Shown in pieces: positions 8,516-19,473 of a stretch of 51,083 nucleotides of DNA. The notes below the pieces were generated by a model. It saw only the letters and a program-made list of their open reading frames with translations. It made no database searches and had not been told where the DNA came from. Each line of letters opens with the position of its first letter. Within the stretch, counting starts at the first letter, position 1. Source of the stretch: an uncultured Bacteroidota bacterium (GTDB lineage Bacteria; Bacteroidota; Bacteroidia; Flavobacteriales; Flavobacteriaceae). The stretch covers positions 1 to 51,083 of the forward strand of contig CACNGE010000009.1 in the NCBI GenBank assembly GCA_902619855.1, read 5' to 3'. The position numbers and the translations under genes are program-made.

Positions 8516-9691
8516 TTACCCAATCACTCCCGACCCAATCAGTTCATTATCCAGATACCAGGCGGCAAATTGCCCTGCTGCTATGGCTGATTGTGGCTTG
8601 TCAAAGACCAAATACAAGCCTTTGTCTGTTGAATATAGGGTTGCTTTTGTCAATGGCTGGCGATAGCGAATGCGTGCCTGTACAACCATAGGCTTTTGGG
8701 GAATCAAATCTGTTCGTATCCAATGAATATCTTTCTGCTCAATCCATAAAGCAGAGCGATACAGCCCCGCATGTGCTTTACCCTCGCCTACATAGATGAT
8801 ATTCTCATCCACATCAGTAGCCAGTACGAATAAAGGTTCTTTGGTACCCCCAACAGCCAAACCTTTACGCTGTCCAATAGTGAAAAAATGAGCGCCATTG
8901 TGAGTGCCTACTTCAAGTCCATCAGAAGAAGTATAGGCGTATTTTTCAGCAATACTCCCTGGCGTATTTTCCCTTTTGGTTTGATACATGGGGTGATCGT
9001 CTGACACTTGCAAAATTCGACCCTTCTTGACTGTGAGTTGCTGCTGTAAAAAATCTGGCAAACTGACCTTCCCTACAAAGCACAACCCCTGTGAATCTCG
9101 CTTTTCGGCAGTGACCAATCCTTGCGCTTTGGCAATTGTACGCACCTCTAGTTTGGTCAACTCCCCTATCGGAAATAGTGTTTTGGACAATTGTTCTTGG
9201 TTGAGCTGACACAAAAAATAAGATTGATCTTTATTATTATCCACTCCTGCCAATAACTGGTAAAAAATATTCCCATCCTTCTCCACTTGTCCTTTTCGAC
9301 AATAGTGACCTGTCGCGATATAGTCTGCCCCTAACTCCAATGCGATTTTGAGAAACACATCAAATTTGATTTCGCGATTGCACAAAACATCAGGGTTTGG
9401 TGTTCGACCACGTTCATATTCAGCGAACATATAATCGACAATTCTTTGTTTATATTCCTCACTCAAATCCACTGTTTGGAAGGGAATACCGAGCTTTTCA
9501 GCAACGAGCATGGCGTCATAACTATCTTCTAACCAAGGGCACTCTTTGGAAATCGTTACACTATCGTCATGCCAATTTTTCATAAACAAGCCAATCACCT
9601 CATACCCCTGCTGTTGCAACAGATATGCTGTGACACTTGAATCGACTCCCCCTGATAGTCCAACAACGACACGTTTTGAATTGGGTTTCAT
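8516..9691 (-). CDS. mnmA: tRNA-specific 2-thiouridylase MnmA
   Basis: MnmA adds sulfur to C2 of the wobble uridine in tRNA-Lys, -Glu and -Gln. The 391-residue protein carries the PP-loop SGGVDSS at residues 13-19, the catalytic cysteines C104 ([10 protein letters not shown]) and C204 (SQGLCF), and the C-terminal beta-barrel. [13 protein letters not shown] is another family marker. The length matches the bacterial family. It is the last gene of the long minus-strand block, 27 bp after yidC but with its own -7 element just upstream. The 136 bp between it and lysA contain nothing I can identify. Confidence 0.97.
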   Translation of the reverse strand: MKPNSKRVVVGLSGGVDSSVTAYLLQQQGYEVIGLFMKNWHDDSVTISKECPWLEDSYDAMLVAEKLGIPFQTVDLSEEYKQRIVDYMFAEYERGRTPNPDVLCNREIKFDVFLKIALELGADYIATGHYCRKGQVEKDGNIFYQLLAGVDNNKDQSYFLCQLNQEQLSKTLFPIGELTKLEVRTIAKAQGLVTAEKRDSQGLCFVGKVSLPDFLQQQLTVKKGRILQVSDDHPMYQTKRENTPGSIAEKYAYTSSDGLEVGTHNGAHFFTIGQRKGLAVGGTKEPLFVLATDVDENIIYVGEGKAHAGLYRSALWIEQKDIHWIRTDLIPQKPMVVQARIRYRQPLTKATLYSTDKGLYLVFDKPQSAIAAGQFAAWYLDNELIGSGVIG

Positions 9692-9698
9692 AACGAAA

Positions 9699-9706
9699 CA
9701 AAGGTA
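9699..9706 (-). promoter_or_regulatory. mnmA -7 element TACCTTTG
   Basis: TACCTTTG in the 27-bp gap between yidC and mnmA, seven bases from the mnmA ATG. No convincing -33 partner, so mnmA may also be read through from yidC. Confidence 0.5.
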
Positions 9707-9718
9707 GCCAAAAGCTGT

Positions 9719-11506
9719 CTAACGACGGCGACCTGATCGTCTTTGCTGTTCGGCCTGGTTCATCATCTCTTCCATCTTTCGCTGGAAGCGACTTTGTTTT
9801 TTAGGATTCTTTTTGTTTTCTTCAATCTGTAAAAAGATTTTTTCTTCGTCTATAATATAATTTTTTATCACCAACATAATTCCAATGGTAATCAAGTTTG
9901 AAATCAGATAATACAAGCTCAAACCAGAGGCGTAGTTGTTAAAGAAAAACAGCATCATAATCGGCATGAGATATATCATAAACTTCATATTGGGCATGCC
10001 AGGTTGAGAGGGCTGCATTTGCTGCCCCATGGTCATTTTTGAATACACAAAAATGGCAATCGATGCCAATAAAGGGAATAGACTAACATGGTCTCCATAA
10101 AAAGGAATTGAGAAGGGAAGTTCGGTTATGGCGTCGTAGGATGATAAGTCCTCCGCCCACAAGAATGACTTTCCTCGAAGTGAAAAGGCAACGGGAAAAA
10201 AATAAAACAACCCCAAAAAGACAGGTAACTGTAACAAGCTCGGTACACAACCAGCCATTGGGTTTGCCCCTGCTTTGGTGTAAAGTTTCATCGTTTCTTG
10301 CTGCTTTTTGGCTCGATCGTTTCCATATTTATCGTTGAGCGCATTGATTTCCGGTCGCAATACTTTCATTTTTGCCTGCGACAAATAAGACTTATACGTC
10401 ACTGGTGAGAGTGCCAATCGTACAATAATCGTCATCACAATAATGGCAATTCCGTATGGAAGAAATCCACTCAACAATCCAAATAGTGGGAAGAATAAAA
10501 ATCGATTAATCCACCCAATAATCCCCCAACCAAATGAGATAGATTCTGAAATATTTTCATCATAAGTCTTTAAAATTTTATAATCAGTTGGGCCAATAAA
10601 CCAATCAAATGTGGTATTCAGTGCTCCATTTTGAGCAGCAATGGCTGTCGATGTTTCAAAGCGTTTTAAATAAACAGATGCGTCGCTATCATCTTCGTTC
10701 ATCAACGATGATGATTCAACGTCAATCGACTCAAATTGAGTGGATGGAATGAGTATCATGCTAAAGAAATGCTGCCGGTATGAAATCCAAGACACATTTT
10801 TATCACTGTCAGTATCATCACCCATGGCAGACAGTGCCTGTACTTTATCGTCTTCGTATTGATAGGTAAGTTGTGTATATCGATTTTCATAATCTGCACT
10901 TAGTGCATGGCGAATACCATCAAGCCCCCAATATAAATTTGTTTCGGTTTGGACATTTAAACCACTCGAACGAATAACAAATTGGAATCGGTAGGCTTCA
11001 CTTTCCTTTCTTTCCTTTGATAGCGTGTAAATAAATTCAAGTGTTCCTCCAGCGACCTGAGAACGCATGGTCAGTTGATTTCCGTCTATAATTGGTAAAA
11101 AATCTAAATCTCTTGTGTTGATTAAAGACCCATTTGCTTCTATTCTCAAACTAAATTCAGTGTTTGCATCTTTGACAACATATACCTGCTCATCGAGATA
11201 GTTGGTGTGCGCCTTTACCTCGGCTTCTTCGATAAATCCTCCTTTGGAAGTGATTGACAAGCGCAATAATTCATTTTGAATTGTTGTGATTTGCTCTGGA
11301 ATGGAATCCATCAACACTTGAGCATTGCTTGAAGCAGCCAGCTGTTCGGGTTGTGGATTGTTATCAACTGTTTGTGTTGGTGCATTGGATTGCGCTTGTG
11401 CATTTTGCTCCATCATTTCTGATTGGTCATACATCATCCAAATAAGGACGAGGAAAAGCAAAAAGAAGCCAATGATTTGTAAGGGGTCTATTCTTTTTTC
11501 TTCCAT
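9719..11506 (-). CDS. yidC: Membrane protein insertase YidC
   Basis: YidC inserts and folds inner-membrane proteins, alone or with SecYEG. The 595-residue protein is the long Gram-negative form: one N-terminal helix (about residues 10-27), a large periplasmic beta-domain (about 55-330), then the five-helix core with the positively charged groove residue in TIIVRLALSPVTYKS and the cytoplasmic coiled-coil segment MKVLRPEINALNDKYGND. The C-terminus is highly basic (RRSGRRR), suited to ribosome contact. It starts 6 bp after pyrG, so the two form an operon. Motifs and length are normal. Confidence 0.97.
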   Translation of the reverse strand: MEEKRIDPLQIIGFFLLFLVLIWMMYDQSEMMEQNAQAQSNAPTQTVDNNPQPEQLAASSNAQVLMDSIPEQITTIQNELLRLSITSKGGFIEEAEVKAHTNYLDEQVYVVKDANTEFSLRIEANGSLINTRDLDFLPIIDGNQLTMRSQVAGGTLEFIYTLSKERKESEAYRFQFVIRSSGLNVQTETNLYWGLDGIRHALSADYENRYTQLTYQYEDDKVQALSAMGDDTDSDKNVSWISYRQHFFSMILIPSTQFESIDVESSSLMNEDDSDASVYLKRFETSTAIAAQNGALNTTFDWFIGPTDYKILKTYDENISESISFGWGIIGWINRFLFFPLFGLLSGFLPYGIAIIVMTIIVRLALSPVTYKSYLSQAKMKVLRPEINALNDKYGNDRAKKQQETMKLYTKAGANPMAGCVPSLLQLPVFLGLFYFFPVAFSLRGKSFLWAEDLSSYDAITELPFSIPFYGDHVSLFPLLASIAIFVYSKMTMGQQMQPSQPGMPNMKFMIYLMPIMMLFFFNNYASGLSLYYLISNLITIGIMLVIKNYIIDEEKIFLQIEENKKNPKKQSRFQRKMEEMMNQAEQQRRSGRRR

Positions 11507-11512
11507 CTTAGG

Positions 11513-13138
<1,626 letters not shown>

Positions 13139-13160
13139 CTATTTTTTCGTGCTTCGTTAA

Positions 13161-13168
13161 CAAAAGTA
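13161..13168 (-). promoter_or_regulatory. pyrG-yidC operon -7 element TACTTTTG
   Basis: TACTTTTG on the minus strand in the 63-bp gap after the LysM gene; it implies a short leader of about 20-25 nt before pyrG. Confidence 0.6.
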
Positions 13169-13195
13169 CAAAACCACCATGACAAATCGATTCGA

Positions 13196-14977
13196 TTATT
13201 CATTTGTTAATTCAATGGTTTCATATCCCTTGTGTTGCAATAAATACATCGCAGAATTTCTATGCCCTTTGGCTTCTTCACGAAAGAGGAATTTATTTTG
13301 AAAATATTGGGTTTCGCCAAGTGAAAACCCATCGATCAATTTTTTACGTATTGCCGCTCGAAGCGTAAGATCAGTCATCAACTCATATCCTCGAATTGCT
13401 TCTCGTGTGGGCACAGTACCATAAGCATCCTTATAGCGATCATAGAAACTTGTAAGTGCAACTGGATTGATATTGATTGTTTCTGCATAGGTAAAAGACA
13501 AATTACCAAGATGTGATTGATCGATATTTTCATCATCATAAGCCGATGAGCGATCAAGGGTCATAAGTCTTGTTTTCCTGTTTTCATTTTGCTGGGCATT
13601 CAGCATCGAAACCATACTGATAATCAAATTGGTTTTTTTGGTTTCAAGAAAGACCCAATTTTCTTCCAAATTTGAAGTGAGAGAGTCGATAAGCTCAGGC
13701 TTTACAAAATTGAATTCAGGATCAGGGTTAACGATTTCTGCCAAAGGAAACTGTTCTTTCAATCGATTTTGAACGTCCAAGTTTTCAGCATCAGCAACAA
13801 TCACAACACAAGGATTTTCAGCTTTCTTGTCAAGGGAGTAGATGTGTCGATGCATACGTTCTTTGAGCAGTTTGCGATCAGTAAAACTATGCACCACATT
13901 TTTTCGCATGATTAAGGGCTTTGTTGTCAGTGGAGATACCAATGGAACATTCTCTTGTTCAAGTTTTGCACTGACAGTATTAAAATGTCGTGGAATAAAA
14001 GGCCCAACCACAAAATCGAATTTTGAAAAATCATTTGTATCAACAAGCTGATTGACCTTAAAGTTATTGTTCTCTGTGTCATACACTGTAAAGTCGATCG
14101 TCAATCCAAGTTCAATTAAGTCCTTCATGGCTAATCTCGCCCCCGCATAAAAATCCAAAGAAATTGTTTGTAGGTTTCTGTTTTGTAAAATTTGATTTGT
14201 TTGTTCAATTGAATCAATTGGAACGGTGGGTAATCGGAAAGGTGCCATCAAAGCCACTTTCAATTTGTTTTGTCGAAACAAACTATCACGCAGATTAACC
14301 TTTTCAACAAGAAGATTATCTTCGACTTTAAACTCCTGAGATTCACGCTTGGGGAGACGAAGAATCATCCCAGCAATGAGTCCTTTTTCATTGAGCTCAG
14401 GGTTGAGGGAAATCAACTCCTCCTCATTAACTCCGAGCTTCACTTCAAGGCGATAGTATCCCTCTTTTGGCTTTACATTGTAGTAATTGTAGTTGGGGTC
14501 AAAAACCTTTGTTTCGATATCAGTTTCTGGTATTATCAACTCTTGCCCGATCGATATCACTGCACCCATTTCGGGATTTGCTGCTTTGAGTTCGTCGATT
14601 GTAATGCCATAACTATAGGCAACGCGCCAAGGGGTTTCTCCCTTGACCACTGTATGTGTATTTGCGTGAGGCTCCGGCTTTGGTGGTGGTGGTATTTCTT
14701 TGTAGCGCGGGATTTTGAGTTTCGTCTTGCGCTTCAATCCATCTTTTAGTTCAGGGTTGTAATACAACAACTGCTGATCACTGATTTCATATCGTTTTGT
14801 CAGACTAAAAATCGTATCGCCTTTTCGGACTTTATGAATCAAAAAATGTGTTCTAAAGGCTTCATCTGGGTCTTGCGCCCTAAGATTTGTAGTCATCAGA
14901 CATAATGTAAATCCAAAAAAGAAAAACGCAACCCTATTCCCACTCAATTGTGGCAGGCGGCTTAGAACTGATGTCAT
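13196..14977 (-). CDS. Exported LysM / periplasmic-binding-protein-like fold protein
   Basis: A 593-residue exported protein. A hydrophobic signal segment ([12 protein letters not shown]) ends near LRAQ. Three LysM-like modules follow: [38 protein letters not shown] and a weaker [19 protein letters not shown], each ending near an NPE motif. From about residue 235 to the end ([14 protein letters not shown] onward) the protein looks like a type I periplasmic-binding/receptor-ligand fold. LysM modules bind peptidoglycan glycans, so a cell-wall-anchored ligand sensor is plausible; this is inference. The ATG overlaps the end of guaA by 44 bp. An in-frame TTG at 14947 would reduce the overlap, so the exact start is uncertain. 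Confidence 0.78.
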   Translation of the reverse strand: MTSVLSRLPQLSGNRVAFFFFGFTLCLMTTNLRAQDPDEAFRTHFLIHKVRKGDTIFSLTKRYEISDQQLLYYNPELKDGLKRKTKLKIPRYKEIPPPPKPEPHANTHTVVKGETPWRVAYSYGITIDELKAANPEMGAVISIGQELIIPETDIETKVFDPNYNYYNVKPKEGYYRLEVKLGVNEEELISLNPELNEKGLIAGMILRLPKRESQEFKVEDNLLVEKVNLRDSLFRQNKLKVALMAPFRLPTVPIDSIEQTNQILQNRNLQTISLDFYAGARLAMKDLIELGLTIDFTVYDTENNNFKVNQLVDTNDFSKFDFVVGPFIPRHFNTVSAKLEQENVPLVSPLTTKPLIMRKNVVHSFTDRKLLKERMHRHIYSLDKKAENPCVVIVADAENLDVQNRLKEQFPLAEIVNPDPEFNFVKPELIDSLTSNLEENWVFLETKKTNLIISMVSMLNAQQNENRKTRLMTLDRSSAYDDENIDQSHLGNLSFTYAETININPVALTSFYDRYKDAYGTVPTREAIRGYELMTDLTLRAAIRKKLIDGFSLGETQYFQNKFLFREEAKGHRNSAMYLLQHKGYETIELTNE

Positions 14978-16460
14978 AAACTACTCTATTGATTCCTTTC
15001 ACTCGATTAATAATCTTATTGGATACATCCTGCAAAAAGGTGTAAGGCAAATTTACCCAGTCTGCAGTCATTCCATCTGTTGATTCTACTGCTCGTAGCG
15101 CAACACATTTTTCATAAGTTCTCTCATCACCCATCACCCCAACACTTTGCACTGGAAGTAAAATAGCTCCTGCTTGCCATACCTTATCGTACAAGCCCTC
15201 TTGCTTTAGCCCATCGATAAAAATAGCATCAACTTCTTGCAACATCCGCACTTTTTCAGCTGTGATATCCCCCAAAATTCGAATTGCTAAACCAGGGCCT
15301 GGAAAAGGATGACGTCCGAGCAATTGGGGAGATAAACCAAGGGTTTTACCTACTCTCCTAACCTCGTCTTTAAACAACATCCGAAGTGGTTCAACCACTT
15401 TTAGCTTCATATAACTAGGCAAGCCACCAACGTTATGATGGGATTTTATTGTAGCTGAGGGTCCTTTCACAGAAAGGGACTCAATCACATCAGGGTAGAT
15501 CGTGCCCTGTGCCAGCCAAGCGATGTTTTTAAGTTTTGTTGCTTCATCATCAAAAACATCAATAAAAACTTTTCCAATTTGTTTGCGTTTTTCCTCTGGC
15601 TCAGACACTCCTGTCAGTGCTGATAAAAAGCGATCATTCGCATCAACTCCTTTTACGTTGAGACCGAGTCCTTCGTATTGAGTTAGTACATCACTAAATT
15701 CATTTTTTCGCAACAGCCCATTGTTGACAAAAATACAATGGAGCTGAGGGCCTATGGCCTTATGCAGCAATATCGCAGCTACTGTAGAATCCACACCCCC
15801 GGAAAGACCCAGCACAACATGATCATCTCCTATTTTCTCTTTCAGTGCTGCAATTGTCATTTCAGCAAGAGAGCTCGGCGTCCAGTCTGGGGTCAGACCA
15901 GCAATGGAGATCAAAAAATTTTGCAAGAGCTGTTTACCATCTGTTGTGTGATAAACTTCTGGGTGAAACTGAATCCCATACGTTGTTTCCCCTTTGATAC
16001 GATATGCAGCAAACTGCACGTCGTCAGTACTTGCTAAACAAAGACAATCATCAGGTAAGGATTTGATCGTATCACTATGACTCATCCACACTTGCGTTCC
16101 TTGAGAAATGCCATCAAATAATTGGTCGTTATTCATCGTCATAAGCTTGGCACGTCCATACTCTCTAGTGTTAGATGGTGCAACCTCTCCACCCCCAAAA
16201 TGGGCAAGATATTGCGCCCCATAGCAAACCCCTAGCAGTGGTATTTTGCCTTTTATTTTTGCAAGATCAGTGTGTGGTGCATCATCAGATCGAACTGAAA
16301 ATGGAGAGCCTGATAGGATGACAGCATCAAAAGACTCGATCTGTTTTGGAAGCTTATTATAGGGGTGAATTTCACAGTAGATGTTCAACTCGCGAACACG
16401 TCGCGCGATAAGCTGTGTGTATTGGGAACCAAAGTCTAGGATTAAAACCTTGTTTTGCAT
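14934..16460 (-). CDS. guaA: GMP synthase (glutamine-hydrolysing)
   Basis: GuaA aminates XMP to GMP. The 508-residue protein has an N-terminal class I glutaminase (nucleophile C79 in GVCYGAQ, HPE in [10 protein letters not shown]), an ATP pyrophosphatase domain with the P-loop SGGVDST at 220-226, and the C-terminal dimerisation domain ending in the conserved PPATIEWE. The frame continues two codons upstream to a TTG, but ATG 16460 gives [17 protein letters not shown], the family N-terminus, and is preceded three bases earlier by a TATTTTTG promoter element. It is followed by the overlapping LysM gene. Confidence 0.97.
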   Translation of the reverse strand: MQNKVLILDFGSQYTQLIARRVRELNIYCEIHPYNKLPKQIESFDAVILSGSPFSVRSDDAPHTDLAKIKGKIPLLGVCYGAQYLAHFGGGEVAPSNTREYGRAKLMTMNNDQLFDGISQGTQVWMSHSDTIKSLPDDCLCLASTDDVQFAAYRIKGETTYGIQFHPEVYHTTDGKQLLQNFLISIAGLTPDWTPSSLAEMTIAALKEKIGDDHVVLGLSGGVDSTVAAILLHKAIGPQLHCIFVNNGLLRKNEFSDVLTQYEGLGLNVKGVDANDRFLSALTGVSEPEEKRKQIGKVFIDVFDDEATKLKNIAWLAQGTIYPDVIESLSVKGPSATIKSHHNVGGLPSYMKLKVVEPLRMLFKDEVRRVGKTLGLSPQLLGRHPFPGPGLAIRILGDITAEKVRMLQEVDAIFIDGLKQEGLYDKVWQAGAILLPVQSVGVMGDERTYEKCVALRAVESTDGMTADWVNLPYTFLQDVSNKIINRVKGINRVVYDISSKPPATIEWE

Positions 16461-16463
16461 GGT

Positions 16464-16496
16464 CAAAAATACGATTTATCGTCATTATGTTTCAAA
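16464..16496 (-). promoter_or_regulatory. guaA promoter (TTTG, 21 bp spacer, TATTTTTG), leaderless
   Basis: TATTTTTG occupies 16471-16464 on the minus strand, with a TTTG 21 bp upstream of it. Only ACC separates the -7 element from the ATG, so the transcript should begin at the start codon or slightly inside it. Confidence 0.68.
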
Positions 16497-16509
16497 TCAA
16501 TCGCTTTTT

Positions 16510-18111
16510 TTATTTCGAAAAGCATAAGCAAACGAAATCCTTGTTAAATGGGTCGATTTGTTTGATCAATGTGGGGATAAAATCTTCTCCATATTGCAAT
16601 ATAAACGCTGCAAAATTAACCCTGCGCTCCTGCAAGTCTCCCAAGGGAAATAGCTGTTGTTGCAATTCGGTGATGCGTTTGACGTGATCGACTAACTTTT
16701 TTCGCTGTGCCTTTAGCAACCTTTTTTCAAGATTCTCTAAACCCTTTATTTGTTTTTTTTCTTGCGCTTGCACAGCTCCCAAAAATGAAGCATCCGTGTG
16801 TTTTGCCAAGTCATAGAGATGCCCAAACTGATCGCCCAACTGCGTTTTGAGAGAACTCAAATCTATCTCAACATTACTGATTTGACGCACCCGACGATTG
16901 ATTAATTCATTGGAAGGTAAAAACAAATCAGCAGGCGATATTCCCAATGACTTGAGTTTTCGATGTTGCTTGTCTGAAACCAACAAAAGTGAAGAGCGCA
17001 ATTTCAGCATAGGCATCGGAAGTTCAAAAGACGAAAATGCCTCGGCAAGCTGCAACCAGTACGCAAGCTCTGAGCCACCACCTACATATACCAAATTGGG
17101 CAATACTACTTCTTGAAAAATTGGGCGAAGTAGGGCGTTGGGCGAAAATCTCTCAGGATGTTTTTGAAGTGCTGCAACAAGCTCTTTATTGGTAAAAGAC
17201 ACTGTTGTTTGAACAACATCATAACCATCTTTTGTTTTGGTGATTCGATTCCGACCAGACCCGCCCATATAAAACAGATTTACATCTCTAGGGTTCACTT
17301 GTGGCTTCATCTTTTTTTGAAAAGCTTTTTCCAATCTTTTCATTGTCGACTCACTCGTCGTTTGTATCAGTTGCTCTTCACATTCTTTCTCAACATAAGG
17401 TGTAAACTGTTGCTTGAGTTGAGGGTCATCACCATCAATAATGACCAAGCCATAACTTCCAAAAAGCTGATGGACCAAAAAACGAGTGGCGTCTGCCAAG
17501 TTTGAGTGCTTGCAATAACTTTGCTCAAACAACTCATGTAATTCCTCTGCGTGGGGTCGTTTCCCCAAATGCCGCTTCCAAGTTTTTAAAACTCGATCAA
17601 GACCCTCAGTCGACATCCGACCAACTGGACCCTCACTTTTGTTAGGCCAGTGAATCGTTTGCCCCTCAACAGTAAAGTGGTTGATTTCTTCAAAATCATG
17701 ATCTTCAGAGGCCATCCAAAATACTGGTACATAGTTGTTTCCGTCTTTTTGTGCATTCCACTTGGCAGCAATTTGAATCACGTCTATGATTTTATATAAA
17801 AAGAAAAGCGGTCCAGTGAATAAATTGAGTTGATGTCCAGTGGTGATTGTGAAGCTGTTTGGGGATCGCAAAGCATCGATTTGTGCTTTTGGTGCATCCT
17901 GAATATGCTGATACTGTTGTGAGATTACATTGACTAGATTTTCTCTGTGCTGTGTCGTAAATCGGTCTTGCTGTTGTTTGATATGGGCTGAATCGGGTCG
18001 ATTTTGAAATGGTCTATAAAAGCCATCAAGCAAAGGGTCTGAATGAATCAAACGACTTGCCAAAAAAGGAAGTCGATTGGTCGTTTTATGAGGGATCCCA
18101 TACTGTTGCAT
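16510..18111 (-). CDS. bshC: Bacillithiol biosynthesis cysteine-adding enzyme BshC
   Basis: BshC joins cysteine to glucosaminyl-malate, the last step in bacillithiol synthesis, a low-molecular-weight thiol of Firmicutes and many Bacteroidota. The protein shows the family features TTGHQLNLFTGPLFFLYKI and VPVFWMASEDHDFEEINHF, and ends in a long coiled coil (LENLEKRLLKAQRKKLVDHV). The frame opens further upstream to a TTG at 18171, but a TATCTTTA element lies four bases before ATG 18111, and starting there gives 533 residues, the usual length. BshA and BshB are not in the window. Confidence 0.94.
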   Translation of the reverse strand: MQQYGIPHKTTNRLPFLASRLIHSDPLLDGFYRPFQNRPDSAHIKQQQDRFTTQHRENLVNVISQQYQHIQDAPKAQIDALRSPNSFTITTGHQLNLFTGPLFFLYKIIDVIQIAAKWNAQKDGNNYVPVFWMASEDHDFEEINHFTVEGQTIHWPNKSEGPVGRMSTEGLDRVLKTWKRHLGKRPHAEELHELFEQSYCKHSNLADATRFLVHQLFGSYGLVIIDGDDPQLKQQFTPYVEKECEEQLIQTTSESTMKRLEKAFQKKMKPQVNPRDVNLFYMGGSGRNRITKTKDGYDVVQTTVSFTNKELVAALQKHPERFSPNALLRPIFQEVVLPNLVYVGGGSELAYWLQLAEAFSSFELPMPMLKLRSSLLLVSDKQHRKLKSLGISPADLFLPSNELINRRVRQISNVEIDLSSLKTQLGDQFGHLYDLAKHTDASFLGAVQAQEKKQIKGLENLEKRLLKAQRKKLVDHVKRITELQQQLFPLGDLQERRVNFAAFILQYGEDFIPTLIKQIDPFNKDFVCLCFSK

Positions 18112-18115
18112 GCTG

Positions 18116-18123
18116 TAAAGATA
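18116..18123 (-). promoter_or_regulatory. bshC -7 element TATCTTTA, leaderless
   Basis: TATCTTTA (7/8 match to TAnnTTTG) is followed by CAGC and the ATG. No clear -33 partner. It supports ATG 18111 over the upstream TTG. Confidence 0.5.
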
Positions 18124-18200
18124 CGACACAGAAGTTGTCTGCGATAGGCTGTGTTTATCCACTTCAGTCAAGTGAGTAGAAATGAATACAGTAATGCATA

Positions 18201-18236
18201 AAAAAAAGCCGATCTAAAGAATCGGCTTTTCGTTTT
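18201..18236 (-). terminator. Terminator of the rpsF-rpsR-rplI operon
   Basis: A 10-bp stem, AAAAGCCGAT / ATCGGCTTTT (18204-18213 with 18221-18230), loop of 7. On the minus strand it is followed by an eight-T run. It lies 20 bp after the rplI stop. Confidence 0.9.
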
Positions 18237-18252
18237 TGTTTTGGTTGGGAAA

Positions 18253-18708
18253 TTATTTTTCGGCTGCTTTGGTAACTTCGAAAGGCAGTTGAATCTTAAC
18301 CTCACGATGCAAACGTATTTCAGCTTGTTGGTCACCCAACACCTTTACAGTTCCGCCATTAATTTTGATGCACTTTTTTTCGATTTCATGACCAGCATCC
18401 TTAAGAGCAGCGCTCAAATCGGCATTATTGATCGATCCGAATAATTTACCAGTCCCACCAGCTTTTGCAGCGATTTTGATGTCCAAAGCCAATAACTTTT
18501 TTCCAAGTGCATTAGCATCGTCAACCAACTTTTGCTCTTTGAAAGCGCGTTGCTTGAGGTTTTCTGCCAATACTTTTTTGGCCGAAGGGGTCGCTAAAAT
18601 TGCCAATCCCTGCGGAATCAAAAAGTTTCGTCCATATCCGTTTTTGACCTGAACAACGTCGTCTTTAAAACCTAGGTTTTCTACGTCTTGTTTTAATATG
18701 AGTTCCAT
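18253..18708 (-). CDS. rplI: 50S ribosomal protein L9
   Basis: L9 (bL9) sits at the base of the L1 stalk and influences frame maintenance. The 151-residue protein has the N-terminal domain MELILKQDVENLGFKDDVVQVKNGYGRNFLIPQ-type signature (seen as GYGRNFLIPQGLA), a long connecting helix with many K and A residues (about 40-75), and the C-terminal RNA-binding domain. It follows rpsR by 6 bp with no Shine-Dalgarno sequence and is the last gene of the operon before a strong terminator. Confidence 0.97.
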   Translation of the reverse strand: MELILKQDVENLGFKDDVVQVKNGYGRNFLIPQGLAILATPSAKKVLAENLKQRAFKEQKLVDDANALGKKLLALDIKIAAKAGGTGKLFGSINNADLSAALKDAGHEIEKKCIKINGGTVKVLGDQQAEIRLHREVKIQLPFEVTKAAEK

Positions 18709-18714
18709 TGTTTA

Positions 18715-19011
18715 TTATTTTAAAAGGTCAGCAACATAAGGCATTAATGCCAAGTGACGTGAACGCTTGATGGCAACTGACAACTTTCGCTGATATTTGA
18801 GCGAAGTACCTGTGAGCCTTCGAGGTAAAATCTTACCTTGTTCGTTGACAAACTTCAATAAAAAGTCTGGGTCTTTGTAGTCAATATACTTGATCCCATA
18901 CTTTTTGAAGCGACAATACTTTTTTACTTGATTTGTTTCAATGTCTAGTGGTGTGAGGTAGCGGACTTCCCCTTGTTTACCACTTTTACTCGCTTGTTCT
19001 AATGATGCCAT
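18715..19011 (-). CDS. rpsR: 30S ribosomal protein S18
   Basis: S18 (bS18) pairs with S6 on the platform of the 30S subunit. The 98-residue protein contains [18 protein letters not shown] and the basic RNA-binding stretch [20 protein letters not shown], ending in [13 protein letters not shown], all typical. It has an N-terminal extension of about 20 residues ([19 protein letters not shown]), common in Bacteroidota. It starts 3 bp after rpsF. In this phylum S6, S18 and S21 are reported to help sequester the anti-Shine-Dalgarno tail of 16S rRNA. Confidence 0.97.
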   Translation of the reverse strand: MASLEQASKSGKQGEVRYLTPLDIETNQVKKYCRFKKYGIKYIDYKDPDFLLKFVNEQGKILPRRLTGTSLKYQRKLSVAIKRSRHLALMPYVADLLK

Positions 19012-19014
19012 GCG

Positions 19015-19353
19015 TTATGCTTTTGCTGTTAGTCGTTCTCTTCGTTTTTCGGCCCATGCTTCTGCATGTTTGTCTAGCTTGACCGTGAGATAGCGCATCA
19101 CGCGCTCATCGCGTCTAAATTCCAGTTCTAAAGCATTGACAACTTCAGGAGTGACTTTAAAGTCAAAAAGATGGTAGAAACCACTTTTCTTGTTTTGGAT
19201 GGTATAGGCAAACTTTTTCAAGCCCCAATCCTCCTGATCAACAAGCTCACCTCCGTTTGAAGTGATGATATCAGCATACTTTTGAACTGCTTCCTTTACC
19301 TGATCTTCAGATAAAACGGGATTTAAAATGAAAACAGTTTCGTAATGATTCAT
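19015..19353 (-). CDS. rpsF: 30S ribosomal protein S6
   Basis: S6 (bS6) forms a heterodimer with S18. The protein begins MNHYETVFILNPVLSEDQV, the family N-terminus, and has 112 residues. The reading frame continues 16 codons upstream to a TTG, but that extension covers the promoter and is rejected. The conserved GLKKFAYTIQNKKSGFYHL segment and the RDERVMRYLTVKL strand are present. It is the first gene of rpsF-rpsR-rplI. I do not see the reported S6:S18-binding leader structure; the leader appears to be only about 15-20 nt. Confidence 0.97.
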   Translation of the reverse strand: MNHYETVFILNPVLSEDQVKEAVQKYADIITSNGGELVDQEDWGLKKFAYTIQNKKSGFYHLFDFKVTPEVVNALELEFRRDERVMRYLTVKLDKHAEAWAEKRRERLTAKA

Positions 19354-19370
19354 ATTTATAAATTGGGCAG

Positions 19371-19401
19371 CGAAATTATCACTTTTGTTTATCAATTCCA
19401 A
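19371..19401 (-). promoter_or_regulatory. rpsF operon promoter (TTG, 20 bp spacer, TAATTTCG)
   Basis: TAATTTCG at 19378-19371 on the minus strand differs from TAnnTTTG at one base and has a TTG 20 bp upstream. The leader to ATG 19353 is under 20 nt. Confidence 0.6.
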
Positions 19402-19473
19402 TCCTTTTATAATTTTTTACCTGAAATGGAGATATGAAGAAGTGCAACGACCTTACTATTATTGACTGCTTTA

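Noticed and set aside
14270-14749. 159-codon plus-strand ORF inside the LysM gene
   Set aside because: Antisense to a well-supported protein; its low-complexity C/W/V runs reflect the opposite strand.
19354-19401. S6:S18-binding leader RNA motif upstream of rpsF
   Set aside because: The leader inferred from the promoter is only about 15-20 nt and lacks the CCG-bulge structure described for that motif.
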